Positions 26,787 through 36,161 of a DNA stretch of 64,000 nt are shown piece by piece. The notes under the pieces are model-generated. The model saw nothing but the letters and a program-made list of their open reading frames with translations. It did no database searches and was not told the origin of the DNA. Position numbers and translations under genes: made by a program. The stretch lies in the NCBI GenBank assembly GCA_903871875.1, contig CAIQIR010000058.1, forward strand, positions 1-64,000, given 5' to 3'. The first letter of the stretch is position 1. Every line of letters starts with the position of its first letter. The DNA is from an uncultured Schlesneria sp. (GTDB lineage Bacteria > Planctomycetota > Planctomycetia > Planctomycetales > Planctomycetaceae).

Positions 26787-28205
26787 TACGTTGCCCAGCC
26801 ATCGGCTGCCAGCATAGAGCGGAATCCCCATTGCGAAGGGACCGGCGATTAGCGGCAAGAGCGGGGCCCCATAGTTGACGGCCGAATACAGGCCGAACAA
26901 GCACGTTCCACAAAACAACACAGGGCAAAGTGGAAACCAGGGAGCGGTGAAAGGTCGGGGCCGATCCCGATCCACGACCCGCAGAACGAAGTACGCGATC
27001 CCCGTGGCGAGAAAAAAGAGCCAGAAAATCGGGGCGGAAGCGGCGTACAGCGTTTCGAACCCGCTGTTGAAATACCGATCCCAAGGAACCGCGCGGACGC
27101 CACACCCGCGAAAGATCTTGTCGATCGCCTCTCGTCCCGATTCGGTTCCCACTGCGACGATCATCACCACGGTGATCACGCCTTGCGCCAGCAACGACCA
27201 GATCGGCGTCTTCGTGCGCGGTGACCAGCGGCCGAGCCAGGCAAACAGCGCGTGATCGGCCCCCACGGCGGCATGGACTCGCGAGACGGCCAGGATCAAT
27301 CCATTCAGTCCGCCCAAGGCCGAGATCATCACCAGCAGGCTCATCGCGTGACCGGCGTGTTCGCCGAATGTCGCGGACAACGCATCGGCGGCGGGACGGG
27401 ATGACGCGCGCAGTCCTTCAAACCCCAACGCACGCAGGTAAGCGAAGTTGATCAGTACGTAGACAACCGTAATTGCCCCCAACCCAAACAGCAGTGCCCG
27501 TGGAATGTTTCGCGAGCGATTGCGAACTTCAGCCGTCACGAACGCCGCGTCATTCCAGCCACCGTAAGCGTAGAGAACGAGGATCATCGCCAATGACCAG
27601 CCGGGGCCGTTCATCGGTTTAGTCACTTCGAAGCTCGATGCCGACGGTGAAGCCATGCCGGCGGCAATCAGCACCAACAGACCCAGCAATTTCGCTAGCA
27701 CCAGGACCTTTTGAGTATGACGACCGGCATGCACGCCGAGCATATTTAACAGCGTCAGACCGGTCACGGCCAGGACAGCAAACCAAAATGCCGAATCTTT
27801 GGAAGTCCTGAAAACGTCCGTCGCATAGTCAGCAAAGACGTACGACAAAGCTCCGATGCTGCCGGTCTGAATAATGGCCAATTGAGCCCAACCGAACAGA
27901 AAGCCAGCCCACGCACCAAAGGCTCGTGTCAGATAATTGTATTCGCCGCCCGAGCGAGGATACGTGGTTGCTAATTCCGCGTAACACAGGGCGCCGACCA
28001 ATGACAAAACGCCACAAAGCACCCACAGGGCCAACCCCGTCCAGGGATCGGATACGTTGCTGAAGATGAACCCAGGCGTCTTGTAGATCGTGCTGCCAAT
28101 AACGATGCCGATAATCAGGCTGACAGCGTCCCACAACGAAAGCGGGCCAGACTCGTCATTGTCAGTCGCGAAGTCGTCAGACAACTTGTTTCCTTTGGCG
28201 ACCAT
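26754..28205 (-). CDS. APC-superfamily amino acid permease
   Basis: 483 aa, about twelve hydrophobic segments. Belongs to the amino acid-polyamine-organocation superfamily: IIGIVIGSTIYKTPG in helix 1, a cytosolic loop AELATTYPRSGGEYNYL, and a central KVLVLAKLLGLL region. This resembles the LAT-like/serine-threonine exchanger branch. A loop of about 35 residues (GREAIDKIFRGCGVRAVPWDRYF) separates later helices and is rather long. The transported amino acid is unknown. The last 11 codons overlap the convergent PhyH gene, so the two mRNAs are antisense at their 3' ends. Confidence 0.9.
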   Translation of the reverse strand: MVAKGNKLSDDFATDNDESGPLSLWDAVSLIIGIVIGSTIYKTPGFIFSNVSDPWTGLALWVLCGVLSLVGALCYAELATTYPRSGGEYNYLTRAFGAWAGFLFGWAQLAIIQTGSIGALSYVFADYATDVFRTSKDSAFWFAVLAVTGLTLLNMLGVHAGRHTQKVLVLAKLLGLLVLIAAGMASPSASSFEVTKPMNGPGWSLAMILVLYAYGGWNDAAFVTAEVRNRSRNIPRALLFGLGAITVVYVLINFAYLRALGFEGLRASSRPAADALSATFGEHAGHAMSLLVMISALGGLNGLILAVSRVHAAVGADHALFAWLGRWSPRTKTPIWSLLAQGVITVVMIVAVGTESGREAIDKIFRGCGVRAVPWDRYFNSGFETLYAASAPIFWLFFLATGIAYFVLRVVDRDRPRPFTAPWFPLCPVLFCGTCLFGLYSAVNYGAPLLPLIAGPFAMGIPLYAGSRWLGNVSHTRRQQELR

Positions 28206-28322
28206 AATTCCGGGTATTGTTCGATTCGCCGCATGAAGACCCTGATCGAATCACCGAGCCATTTCTTTTTCGTAGTAGACGGGGCGGATCTTCGATCTGC
28301 CTTGGTCGGTGAGCTCCTGCTA

Positions 28323-29288
28323 TCACTTCTTGGTCGCGGAAACCGCCCGGTCAGTTTTCCCTTCTGCTTCAGGCGGTTCGAACTGAAACGTCAGGGCAGT
28401 CGGAGTTTTTTTCTTGACCACCTGTTTTTTGGTATTGCCCGACAAGGGAGTTGCCGGGGCGCTGACTTTCGGCTCGGGCGCGCCTTCCAGAGGGTCCCCA
28501 ACCTGGCAGGCGGCTAATCGTGCCAGACCGCGCGTGATGTATTCTTCGCTGATGTCGAAGCCGATGAATTGACGGCCTAGCTTCTTCGCCACAGTCAGTG
28601 TGGTGGAACTGCCGCTGAAGGGATCGAGGACCAATTCTCCGGGGCTCGAAGCGACTTTGATAATTCGGCCCAGCAGTTGTTCCGGCATCTGGCAGCCGTG
28701 AAAACCTTCTCGTTCTTTGAACGTGCCGGCAACGCGGGGAAAGTACCATGTATCTTCGTCGGGATTGAAGCCGTCGGTCAGATCTTGGGGCCGCAAGATC
28801 CAAGTATCATCGGGCATTCGGCCGCCTTTCGCCGCGCGAGCGTCGGCATACACGGTTTGACGGGCTGACGGAACGACGACATCGACGGCGTTGAACTGAT
28901 AGTTCTTCTTGTCCTTCACGAAATGAAAGATGTGAGTGTGAGACCGGCTGAATTTTTTGGTGCAATGCACGCCGAAAGTGTAGTACCAGACCACCCAACT
29001 GCGACAATGAAAGCCGACTTGCTGACTGAGGATCTTCAGCTCGGCGGCATAATCGTCACCAATCGCCAGCCAGAACGCACCGTTCGGCTTCAGGGCACGA
29101 TGTACGCCTGAAATCCAGTCCTTGGACCAATCCAGATACGACTGGGCATCCTTGCGATCGTCGTAAACATCGTATTTATAGCCGATGTTGAAGGGCGGAT
29201 CGGCAAACGCCAGATCCACACTACCCGCCGACAGTGTGTTCATTGCCTCAATGCAATCGAGACGATGGATCGTGTTCAGTTCCAGCAT
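28323..29288 (-). CDS. Orphan N6-adenine DNA methyltransferase (CcrM/beta class)
   Basis: 321 aa. Motif order is that of beta-class enzymes: catalytic motif [13 protein letters not shown] comes first (residues about 31-41), the target-recognition region lies in the middle, and the AdoMet motif [19 protein letters not shown] with FIGFDIS comes late (about 226-250). DPPF points to adenine-N6 modification. The last 55 residues are a basic, Lys/Pro-rich tail (KKQVVKKKT) not needed for the fold. No restriction endonuclease or specificity gene is adjacent, so it is probably a regulatory or cell-cycle orphan. It lies 78 bp downstream of the LutC-like gene on the same strand. Confidence 0.92.
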   Translation of the reverse strand: MLELNTIHRLDCIEAMNTLSAGSVDLAFADPPFNIGYKYDVYDDRKDAQSYLDWSKDWISGVHRALKPNGAFWLAIGDDYAAELKILSQQVGFHCRSWVVWYYTFGVHCTKKFSRSHTHIFHFVKDKKNYQFNAVDVVVPSARQTVYADARAAKGGRMPDDTWILRPQDLTDGFNPDEDTWYFPRVAGTFKEREGFHGCQMPEQLLGRIIKVASSPGELVLDPFSGSSTTLTVAKKLGRQFIGFDISEEYITRGLARLAACQVGDPLEGAPEPKVSAPATPLSGNTKKQVVKKKTPTALTFQFEPPEAEGKTDRAVSATKK

Positions 29289-29366
29289 GACGTGGTCGCT
29301 CCGTTGCGATCAAGATTTCTCGTGTTGGTCGATTCGATTCTTTCAGGTACCGATTTCATCGAGGTC

Positions 29367-29957
29367 TTACCCAACGAGGAACACGGTCATTGATCGTGGC
29401 CCGTGAGCCCCAATCACGAGCGACTGTTCGATATCAGCCGTCTTCGAAGGGCCGGCAATAAAGCCACCATAAGGCGAAGCCGACACCGATATTTTGTCGT
29501 ACGCTTCGTGCAGATTGTGAACAAGGTTGGCCGCCGGAACCACGAGTGCCAGATGCTGACAGAGGAAATAAATTACTCGGTGTCGCACGTGTAATTCATT
29601 GACCCACACCGCCGCGTTTTCGGCGACCGCCACTTCACCGGGCAGAATCGCAAAGTCGATGTCGGCCAAATCATGGGGATCATGAATCAGATCCATGGAG
29701 GTCGTCCCCGTGAACGCGGCCGGCACGAGCGACAACGTTTGTTTCGCGGAATTGTACTGTGGTAACTGAGCCAATTGCGCAGCGATTTCGGCCTCCGACG
29801 AGACGCGAATACAACGGCCGCCAATCATCTCGAGCACGCTGGCGAATTGAGCGAACGGATCCGGATACTGGATCCAGGGTCCCTCGAAATCCGGCAACGG
29901 CGATGATTCGGGCAGATGTTTTCGGATCGCAGTAAGAATGGCATCACGGGAGGACAT
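29367..29957 (-). CDS. LutC/YkgG-like LUD-domain protein
   Basis: 196 aa with the ATG at 29957 (the open frame has 12 extra codons upstream). LUD (DUF162) domain: SSRDAILTAIRKHL at the N-terminus, the central VAVAENAAVWVN and SLIVGAHGPRS-like C-terminus (VIGAHGPRSMTVFLVG) are typical of LutC. LutABC oxidises L-lactate; LutC is an accessory subunit. The lutA and lutB genes are not in the neighbourhood, so it may work with distant partners or in another role. Confidence 0.85.
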   Translation of the reverse strand: MSSRDAILTAIRKHLPESSPLPDFEGPWIQYPDPFAQFASVLEMIGGRCIRVSSEAEIAAQLAQLPQYNSAKQTLSLVPAAFTGTTSMDLIHDPHDLADIDFAILPGEVAVAENAAVWVNELHVRHRVIYFLCQHLALVVPAANLVHNLHEAYDKISVSASPYGGFIAGPSKTADIEQSLVIGAHGPRSMTVFLVG

Positions 29958-30464
29958 GAAGATCAACAAACTCCAGAAAAAACCTCGCGCCACGGAAACG
30001 GTCAGGAACGCAGTGACACCGTACGAAGTCTAATCGAGCCGTCACCGCAACGCACGCCAAGGACCGCCAGTGGGACCAATCTGATGCCGTTGATTTTACG
30101 CTAGTCCGCAGACAGATGAGGCGGAATGCGAAGGCGTTTTTTCTTTCTCGGTGAATGCGGACGTAGCGTACCACCGCCGATATTCCCAAACCCTAATCCT
30201 CGAGATCCGGGTTACCTCATCGGCGTCAGAAACCGAAAATCTCGACTTTCGACTTCACAACGACCCCATCCCATCACGATCCCGGCGGATTTTCGTGCGA
30301 TTAGCAGGCGGCGTATCGATTATTCGTACATCAACCGGGTGAACCGCCGGCGGCGGGGCAGTGATGCTTTGCGAGTCCTTATCGGCCGGGTTATGATTCC
30401 AATCCGATCTTGGCTCGTTCGTTTGTTTTGAACCCCGACCAACTCTTTTGCAGTTCAAACACCA
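29958..30464. other. Intergenic region
   Basis: 507 bp between the divergent LutC-like gene and a small plus-strand gene. No gene, repeat or strong promoter consensus recognised. Confidence 0.4.
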
Positions 30465-30713
30465 ATGGCTGATTACACAAAGTACGATGCACGCGTCGAC
30501 TCGCTGGTGATTGAATCCCGCACCTTGTGGGATGCCTCCGTGGGAAAGCTGTCTGAAGAAGACAAAACATTCCTGGCGACGATGGTACACCGCTCCCCCG
30601 CCAAGGCAGCAAAAATCGCGTACTGGCGATCTCATACGGGATTCACCCGGGAAATCACGGTCACGGCTGACGATATTGCCCGAATCTATGACGAGCAGAT
30701 GCAAACGTCGTAG
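30465..30713 (+). CDS. Small hypothetical protein (82 aa)
   Basis: I do not recognise a family. The sequence has balanced soluble composition (MADYTKYDARVDSL, KLSEEDKTFLATMVHRS, ITVTADDIARIYDEQ) and looks mainly helical. Its 3' end is followed after 94 bp by a convincing bidirectional terminator, which supports expression from this strand. No clear ribosome site is seen. It could be a planctomycete-specific small cytosolic protein. Confidence 0.55.
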   Translation: MADYTKYDARVDSLVIESRTLWDASVGKLSEEDKTFLATMVHRSPAKAAKIAYWRSHTGFTREITVTADDIARIYDEQMQTS

Positions 30714-30807
30714 AGCTCGTTTGAAAAACGACAGGACGTACCAAACGACTGCCCCAAATCGATTGCGAGAATTGTTCATTGCTCCCAGCGCTTCGGGACA
30801 ATGACAA

Positions 30808-30849
30808 AAACCGGCTGGTCGATCTTTTTCAAGAACGACCAGCCGGTTT
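30808..30849. terminator. Bidirectional intrinsic terminator
   Basis: AAACCGGCTGGTCG (30808-30821) and CGACCAGCCGGTTT (30836-30849) form a 14-bp perfect stem with a 14-nt loop. GTTTTT follows on the plus strand, and on the minus strand the stem is followed by TTTTTG-like sequence (ACAAAAA at 30804-30810). It separates the small plus-strand gene from the minus-strand DUF11 gene. Confidence 0.85.
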
Positions 30850-30873
30850 GTTTTTCGGATCGATTGAAACCGA

Positions 30874-32907
30874 TCAGTTCGAGTTATCGGAATAGGCTCG
30901 GGTCACTTCTTCGAGCCCCATGGGCTCTTGCAGGCCACCACCCGTCAGGCGAACTCGTAGACGGTGGCTGCCGTCACGAATCACCTTCATCTGAATCCGA
31001 ATCGTCACATGGGCACCGGGGGCAATCTGTTCGATGGGCAAGAAGGTCAACTGACGTCCTTCCACCACTTGATCAACCGGCGCCTTGGCCGACAGGAATT
31101 CCATTCCGGCGGGCAGCTCGCAGGTCACAATGACGCCCGTTGCCGTTTTCGATCCGTCGTTCTTAACGCGAATCTCGTAGGCCGTTTCGGAACCGGTTTC
31201 TACCGGATCATCGAGATCCGACAGTTCCAGCATGAGCGATGCGATACCATCCACACGGGTTTCGATCCGAGCGTCAGCCTGCACGCCCGATTCCGAGACG
31301 ACCTGCACGGCGTGAGAGAATTCACCGATTTGAAGGGTATGCAATTCACAGTTCACTTGGGTTGAGTCACCCGGTTCCAACCGTCCCACGTACCAGTTGA
31401 TGGTCCTGACCGTGGCATCATATTTTCCGTGATGATCGGCTGCGACGAACTTGAATCCGTCGGCAATCGTTTGCGAGATATGAATGTTGTTGTTGGCCAG
31501 GCTGCCATCGTTCGTAATCGTCAACGTGTACTTGGCGTTGCGTCCCTTGTACCTCAGCGAGGGTCCCTCGACGGCGATTTTCAGACTTGGGGCGATCACC
31601 TCGAATTCGACCGAATCGGTGCTGCTGGCATCCGAACTGGATGTGGCCACAACACTGACCGACTGCGTTCCACCTTTCGCCGCAGCCAACGGCAAGCGGT
31701 AGGTTCGCGTTTCTCCGGGACCGATCGCTCCAACTTCGATGACCAAGCGATCTTCTCGAGTGGGGTGTTCCAGACCGTCCGACAACTTTGCTTCGATTTT
31801 GACGTCCTGAGCCGTGCCCGTTCCTGGGTTCGTCACAGTAATCATTTGTGATGCCGGATCACCCAGCATGATTTCTTTGGAAGGCGACTTCACCGACACT
31901 TTCAACAGAGGCTCACTGACGGCAAAAGCCGCCATACTAATCCCCGTGAACCGAACTTCGGCCGTGGCGCCAATTTCGCCTCGTTTACTGGGAATCAATT
32001 TAACGGTAATCCGTTTTTCGCTGGCGGGTGCCAGTTGATCAAACGTCCAAGTCAGTCGATCGGTCGCAGACGCAGGTTGCGGTTCCGCGGATGTCAGGCG
32101 AACATTGGTGGGGAAAATCGCGTCGACTGCGACTTGTGAAACGGGTGAATCACCCGCGTTTTTTACAACCAAGTCCACCAGACACTCTTGTCCAACGTTG
32201 AATTCTCCTCGTTTGACCCATTCCACCGTTACCTGAGGAGTTTGCGGTCCGGCGCTGACCGTGACCTCTTCCGCCGGTCGAGAACCGCTGAAGTCCACAT
32301 CGTCGGCGAACGGATCACGAGCGCTGGCTTCCTTCACAGGTTCAGGTCGAGCCGCCTTTTCAGCTGGCTCGTCAAATCCCGCAACCGGTGGTGCGCTACG
32401 AGGACGACCATCACTGCGGATTTGACGGACTTGTGACTTCTTCCCCGGCTGCCGATCATAAATCGCCTGGGTCACTCGCGCACCGACCTTGGCTTTTTCC
32501 GCCGTGGGTGTTGGTTTCTTGGTCATCGTGCTGCGCTGATCATCCCACGACGGCTCTTCCGGCTGGTTGCCGAAATCAATCGTTTTTGCGGCCGGTTTAG
32601 AGGACGCGGTCGGGCGGTCAACGTCGGCGTCGACATCCCAATCACTGAGGGTCGTTTTTGACGGAGCCGATGCCGGCAGGTTTCCCTTGGCGGCGGGCGC
32701 CAAGGCGGGATCATCCTCGCCGAACAGGTCCTTATAATAATTCTTCGGCTTCTTGGCCGACCGGGAGGCAGCTACGGCGCCCGAAAGACGTGCAGTGCCG
32801 ACCGAGGTCTGGCCAGATGACTGGTCAGCAGCGGGGTCAGCGGCGTATCCGCTTTGAGAGAGCGCCATCAATCCCGAGATGGCGAGAATCCAAGTCCCGC
32901 GTTGCAT
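30874..32907 (-). CDS. Secreted DUF11/CARDB-repeat protein
   Basis: 677 aa. Signal peptide to about residue 22 (SGYAADP). Residues 30-215 are low-complexity and charged (Lys/Pro/Ala/Ser), probably disordered. From about 225 on come four or more immunoglobulin-like domains of the DUF11/CARDB type, each with V-x-N-x-G-x-x-x patterns: DLVVKNAGDSPVSQV, ITVTNPGTGTAQDV, TLTITNDGSLANNN, IRVKNDGSKTATGV. These repeats occur in surface or cell-envelope proteins (for example OmcB-like). It is likely an envelope structural or adhesion protein. It is monocistronic, ended by the bidirectional terminator at 30808-30849. Confidence 0.85.
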   Translation of the reverse strand: MQRGTWILAISGLMALSQSGYAADPAADQSSGQTSVGTARLSGAVAASRSAKKPKNYYKDLFGEDDPALAPAAKGNLPASAPSKTTLSDWDVDADVDRPTASSKPAAKTIDFGNQPEEPSWDDQRSTMTKKPTPTAEKAKVGARVTQAIYDRQPGKKSQVRQIRSDGRPRSAPPVAGFDEPAEKAARPEPVKEASARDPFADDVDFSGSRPAEEVTVSAGPQTPQVTVEWVKRGEFNVGQECLVDLVVKNAGDSPVSQVAVDAIFPTNVRLTSAEPQPASATDRLTWTFDQLAPASEKRITVKLIPSKRGEIGATAEVRFTGISMAAFAVSEPLLKVSVKSPSKEIMLGDPASQMITVTNPGTGTAQDVKIEAKLSDGLEHPTREDRLVIEVGAIGPGETRTYRLPLAAAKGGTQSVSVVATSSSDASSTDSVEFEVIAPSLKIAVEGPSLRYKGRNAKYTLTITNDGSLANNNIHISQTIADGFKFVAADHHGKYDATVRTINWYVGRLEPGDSTQVNCELHTLQIGEFSHAVQVVSESGVQADARIETRVDGIASLMLELSDLDDPVETGSETAYEIRVKNDGSKTATGVIVTCELPAGMEFLSAKAPVDQVVEGRQLTFLPIEQIAPGAHVTIRIQMKVIRDGSHRLRVRLTGGGLQEPMGLEEVTRAYSDNSN

Positions 32908-33444
32908 GATCGGTTCCTTCCGAACAGTTCTTGCCGAGATACCAACAACTCAAGCCGGCTCGTGGAGCGCGAGGAGTTTGACAACATTCGCACAAATCCC
33001 ATTTGCGCGAATGGCCTTTCAACTTATCGGTATCGCCGCCTGAAGCGATTGAATCGAACTCGGGGACTCGGGCGACTTTTTCGAATACTCCGCCATCGAC
33101 AGGTGGTGAACGTCTGAATCCTGCCTCGATTGGCGAGCCCAGCTGCACCAGACCCCAGTTGACGTATCGAAGCTGATCAAATCGAAACCACACGCTTCGG
33201 CTAAAGAAGCCCGCCCAAAGTCGAGACCAGCCCCAGTATTTATATGGTCATCATCACGAGTGTCCTTACCGTTCATGAGGGATCGGCATTTTCTGCCGAT
33301 CTCGACGCAATTATTACGACGAAGAACGGATGCCGATGACATTGAATGACCGATGGGATTGATAGGAGTCTTTTTTGTATGAGAAGACCCCTCGCCCGCT
33401 AACGGATTCAATTCAGACAGACGGCCCCGTGTCGAGATGCTGCC
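32908..33444. other. Divergent intergenic region
   Basis: 537 bp between the DUF11 gene (minus) and the recombinase gene (plus). It holds the inverted repeat at 32985-33013 next to a TTGACA. No gene is supported; a minus-strand open frame here is a shadow without a plausible product. Confidence 0.45.
32985..33013. repeat. 13-nt imperfect inverted repeat beside TTGACA
   Basis: CATTCGCaCAAAT (32985-32997) and ATTTGcGCGAATG (33001-33013) pair with one mismatch around a CCC loop. TTGACA at 32978-32983 lies immediately upstream. No matching -10 is clear, so promoter or operator status is tentative. Confidence 0.4.
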
Positions 33445-34395
33445 ATGCCCCCACGTAAACGTCCTGTTCAAGCCGCTGTCAGCGATCTGTCGCGGCCAGC
33501 CGATCCGTCGCAACATCTCTCGGGATTCGCTCACTACCTGAAAGCAGAATGCGGACTTTCCGAAAACACACTGATGGCCTATCAGCGTGACCTTACGCGG
33601 TTCATGGCCTGGTATCGCGACCATGGCCCCGCCAAAATCCAAATGGTTGATCTGGGCTTATTGTCCCAATATCTGCAAGATCTTCACGACCATCAATTTG
33701 CCGCGACCTCGACGGCTCGCCATTTAGTCTCGCTGAAGATGTTCTTTCGATACCTGGTACTGGAATCGATCCTTCCAGAAAGTGTCGTCGAGCTCGTGAA
33801 TTCTCCGAAACTCTGGCAGCATTTGCCCAAGGTGCTTAGCCCGGAAAAAGTCGACGAACTGATCGCGGCGCCCACACGAATGGATCGACTTCCATTGCGT
33901 GATCGTTCGCTGTTGGCGTTGATGTATGCGACCGGTTGTCGTGCGTCAGAAGTCTGTGGGATCACTCTGCGGGATATTCAGCTGGAAGAAGGATATTGCC
34001 GTTGCGTCGGCAAAGGCAACAAAGAACGAATCGTCTCGCTGAATCCGGTGGCCCGGGCATCGGTCGAAGCTTACTTGAAAAACGAGCGACCGAAACTAGT
34101 CAAGCAGGAAGATGCGTCGACACCCCTACTGGTGTCCCGCACCGGAAAACGGCTGTCACGGATCACTGTCTGGAAGTTAGTTAAACGCTACGCGGCACGA
34201 ATTGGGGCGAGTCGTGAAATCAGCCCGCACACGCTACGACACAGTTTCGCGACGCATATGCTGGCTGGTGGAGCTGAGATTCGAGCACTGCAAGAGCTTC
34301 TCGGCCATGCCAGCATTCGGACCACGCAGATTTACACTCAGGTCGATCACAGTCGACTGAAATCGATTCACGAAAAATGCCATCCACGCGGATAA
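33445..34395 (+). CDS. xerD: Tyrosine recombinase, XerC/XerD family
   Basis: 316 aa. N-terminal SAM-like core-binding domain (about 25-120; FAHYLKAECGLSENTLMAYQRDL) and C-terminal catalytic domain. Catalytic residues are visible: Arg in GCRASEVCG, Lys in GKGNKERIV, His-x-x-Arg in HTLRHSFATH, the second His in LLGHASIRTT and nucleophile Tyr in TTQIYTQV. Length and motifs fit the housekeeping Xer proteins that resolve chromosome dimers at dif; XerC versus XerD cannot be separated with certainty. It lies about 7 kb from the oriC candidate and is convergent with rlmB (13-bp gap). No integron or island features surround it. Confidence 0.93.
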   Translation: MPPRKRPVQAAVSDLSRPADPSQHLSGFAHYLKAECGLSENTLMAYQRDLTRFMAWYRDHGPAKIQMVDLGLLSQYLQDLHDHQFAATSTARHLVSLKMFFRYLVLESILPESVVELVNSPKLWQHLPKVLSPEKVDELIAAPTRMDRLPLRDRSLLALMYATGCRASEVCGITLRDIQLEEGYCRCVGKGNKERIVSLNPVARASVEAYLKNERPKLVKQEDASTPLLVSRTGKRLSRITVWKLVKRYAARIGASREISPHTLRHSFATHMLAGGAEIRALQELLGHASIRTTQIYTQVDHSRLKSIHEKCHPRG

Positions 34396-34408
34396 CGACA
34401 GCGAAGGA

Positions 34409-35149
34409 TCAGGCTTGTCGCTGCCTGAGAACCTCGTAGAACAAGATGCCCGCCGAGACAGCGGCATTCAATGATCCAACGCTGCCCAACACGGGTATCT
34501 GAACGAAGCGCGTACAGAGTGATTCCAGCGCCGGTTGAATGCCACGACCTTCGTTGCCGATCAGTAATAACGTCGGCTGACGAAAATCCGGTTCAAAGAT
34601 CGATTCGCTGGCGTGATCTGAAGTGCCGACGATCTGAAAACCACGCGATCGCAAATCTTCGACCGTTGTCGTTAGTTCGTCCGCTTGGGCGATCGGAACG
34701 TAATTGACCGCCCCCGCCGAACTGCGAGCGGCCAGGCTGTTGACCTGCGCCTGTTCGCGCGTACCGACGATGACCCCGTGAATGCCCAAGACATCGGCCG
34801 AACGAACGATCGCACCAAAATTGTAGGGATCATGCACACGGTCCAGCATCACCAGTACGGGATTGTTGGGTAAGCTTTGGACGAGTTCCTGCACGTCACG
34901 ATACGGAAACGGGGGCATGCGTGCCGCCAGGCCCTGGTGTTCGTCCGAACGACATTGCTTCTTCACTTCGGCATCGCTGACCGAACACACCTTGATGCCG
35001 CGTTTCGTTCCCACCGACACCACTTCGGCTCGAGCCTCTGGTTCACAGCGATCACTGTGAAGTAATTCCAGCATGGGCCAGTATCCGGCGCGCAGCGTTT
35101 CCACAACCACATTGCGGCCCCAGATCCAGCATCGGTTGTGATTGGCCAT
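34409..35149 (-). CDS. rlmB: 23S rRNA (guanosine-2'-O)-methyltransferase, TrmH/RlmB family
   Basis: 246 aa with the ATG at 35149, where the family start NHNRCWIWGRNVVVETL appears; the open frame extends some 100 poorly conserved codons upstream. N-terminal substrate-binding domain (about 5-75), then the SPOUT knot with DRVHDPYNFGAIVRSAD, LLIGNEGRGI and VGSLNAAVSAGILFYE. These three motifs bind AdoMet in the trefoil knot. RlmB methylates G2251 of 23S rRNA in E. coli; a related TrmH-family tRNA or rRNA target cannot be excluded. Confidence 0.9.
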   Translation of the reverse strand: MANHNRCWIWGRNVVVETLRAGYWPMLELLHSDRCEPEARAEVVSVGTKRGIKVCSVSDAEVKKQCRSDEHQGLAARMPPFPYRDVQELVQSLPNNPVLVMLDRVHDPYNFGAIVRSADVLGIHGVIVGTREQAQVNSLAARSSAGAVNYVPIAQADELTTTVEDLRSRGFQIVGTSDHASESIFEPDFRQPTLLLIGNEGRGIQPALESLCTRFVQIPVLGSVGSLNAAVSAGILFYEVLRQRQA

Positions 35150-35577
35150 CAAAGGACGACGCTGAACAGACATGAATCTCGGCAAATGGGCAGCAGGTTC
35201 AATTTGGTTTCCGAGTTTCCGCATCGCGAGAGACTCCCGGCGATGCGCCCGAACCAACCCGGCAGCCGACATTCTACGTCGTTTAAAAAAATCGGCTGCG
35301 GGAACTAGACTATAGTTTGTTGTGGCCGCGAGCCCAACACAACAGGATGGGAAACAACGAGGCGACGTGCTTTGGTTTTGGGATCGACGACACTTATTTG
35401 GAGGAACGAGGATCTCCGCTTTAGCAGCATTTGAAGAGGATTCGATTCGCCTCTGAATCAACTCGCAGTATTATTTCGTCCGCTGCACTTGGATTTGTCT
35501 CGATCCCTGGTGAAATTGGTAAAGCGGATTTCGGAGTCGTCATTCGACGCGAACAAGAATTTGGGCTCGGAGATTTG
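35150..35577. other. Divergent intergenic region rlmB/sixA
   Basis: 428 bp. A TATAGT (35311-35316) resembling a -10 element points toward sixA, but no good -35 lies at the right distance. GGAG (35569-35572) is the ribosome site of sixA. Confidence 0.4.
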
Positions 35578-36081
35578 ATGGCCACGAAAACCTTATTGCT
35601 GCTGCGCCACGCGAAATCGAGTTGGGACGATCCGCAACTTGACGATCATGATCGTCCACTCAATGGCCGCGGACGCAAGGCGGCACGCCGGATCGGGCAA
35701 CTGTTGATTGATGAGGCAATCACGATCGATCTTGTCCTCTGCTCAACGTCCATGCGCACACGCGAGACGGCCAGCTTGATCTTTGCCGTCTCAACTCGTA
35801 GTCCTGCCATTGCGTATCATGACGAACTTTACCACGCATCACCCAGCCAGATGATTGATCTTCTACGGCAAGTTGCCGAACCGATGCGAACCGTCATGGT
35901 GATCGGACATAATCCGGGCTTTGACGAATTTCTTGAGCGGTTGACCGGAAACGAGATTTCCTTTCCGACGGCCGGGCTCGCCAAGATCGAACTCCAGATT
36001 GATCGTTGGAGTCTATTCGACGATCAAACGAACGGACAACTGGCACAGTTCTGGCGCCCGCGAGACTTGGGGGCGGATTGA
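35578..36081 (+). CDS. sixA: SixA-type phosphohistidine phosphatase
   Basis: 167 aa with the ATG at 35578; GGAG lies 5 nt upstream. Histidine phosphatase (RHG) fold: catalytic LLLRHAKSSW at residues 6-15, DRPLNGRGRKAARRIG, SMRTRETA and VIGHNPGFDEF with the second catalytic His. Small RHG proteins of this length are SixA-like and remove phosphate from phosphohistidine on proteins such as phosphotransfer domains or PTS components. The target here is unknown. Convergent with prs. Confidence 0.9.
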   Translation: MATKTLLLLRHAKSSWDDPQLDDHDRPLNGRGRKAARRIGQLLIDEAITIDLVLCSTSMRTRETASLIFAVSTRSPAIAYHDELYHASPSQMIDLLRQVAEPMRTVMVIGHNPGFDEFLERLTGNEISFPTAGLAKIELQIDRWSLFDDQTNGQLAQFWRPRDLGAD

Positions 36082-36161
36082 GCCTGATCGGTCAATCTTT
36101 CTTCAATTCAAACCGCGTGACGATTCGTCGCGATCCGATAAATCTCGCCAGTCCGCGGCAG

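Noticed and set aside
28323-29957. Restriction-modification or defence island around the DNA methyltransferase
   Set aside because: Neighbours are a LutC-like protein and an amino-acid permease; no nuclease, helicase or specificity subunit is present.
33019-33642. 207-codon minus-strand frame overlapping the recombinase start
   Set aside because: Overlaps the well-supported recombinase gene and lacks family motifs.
33445-34395. Tyrosine recombinase as an integrase of a genomic island
   Set aside because: Length and motifs fit housekeeping XerC/D; no attachment repeats, tRNA or mobile cargo are adjacent.
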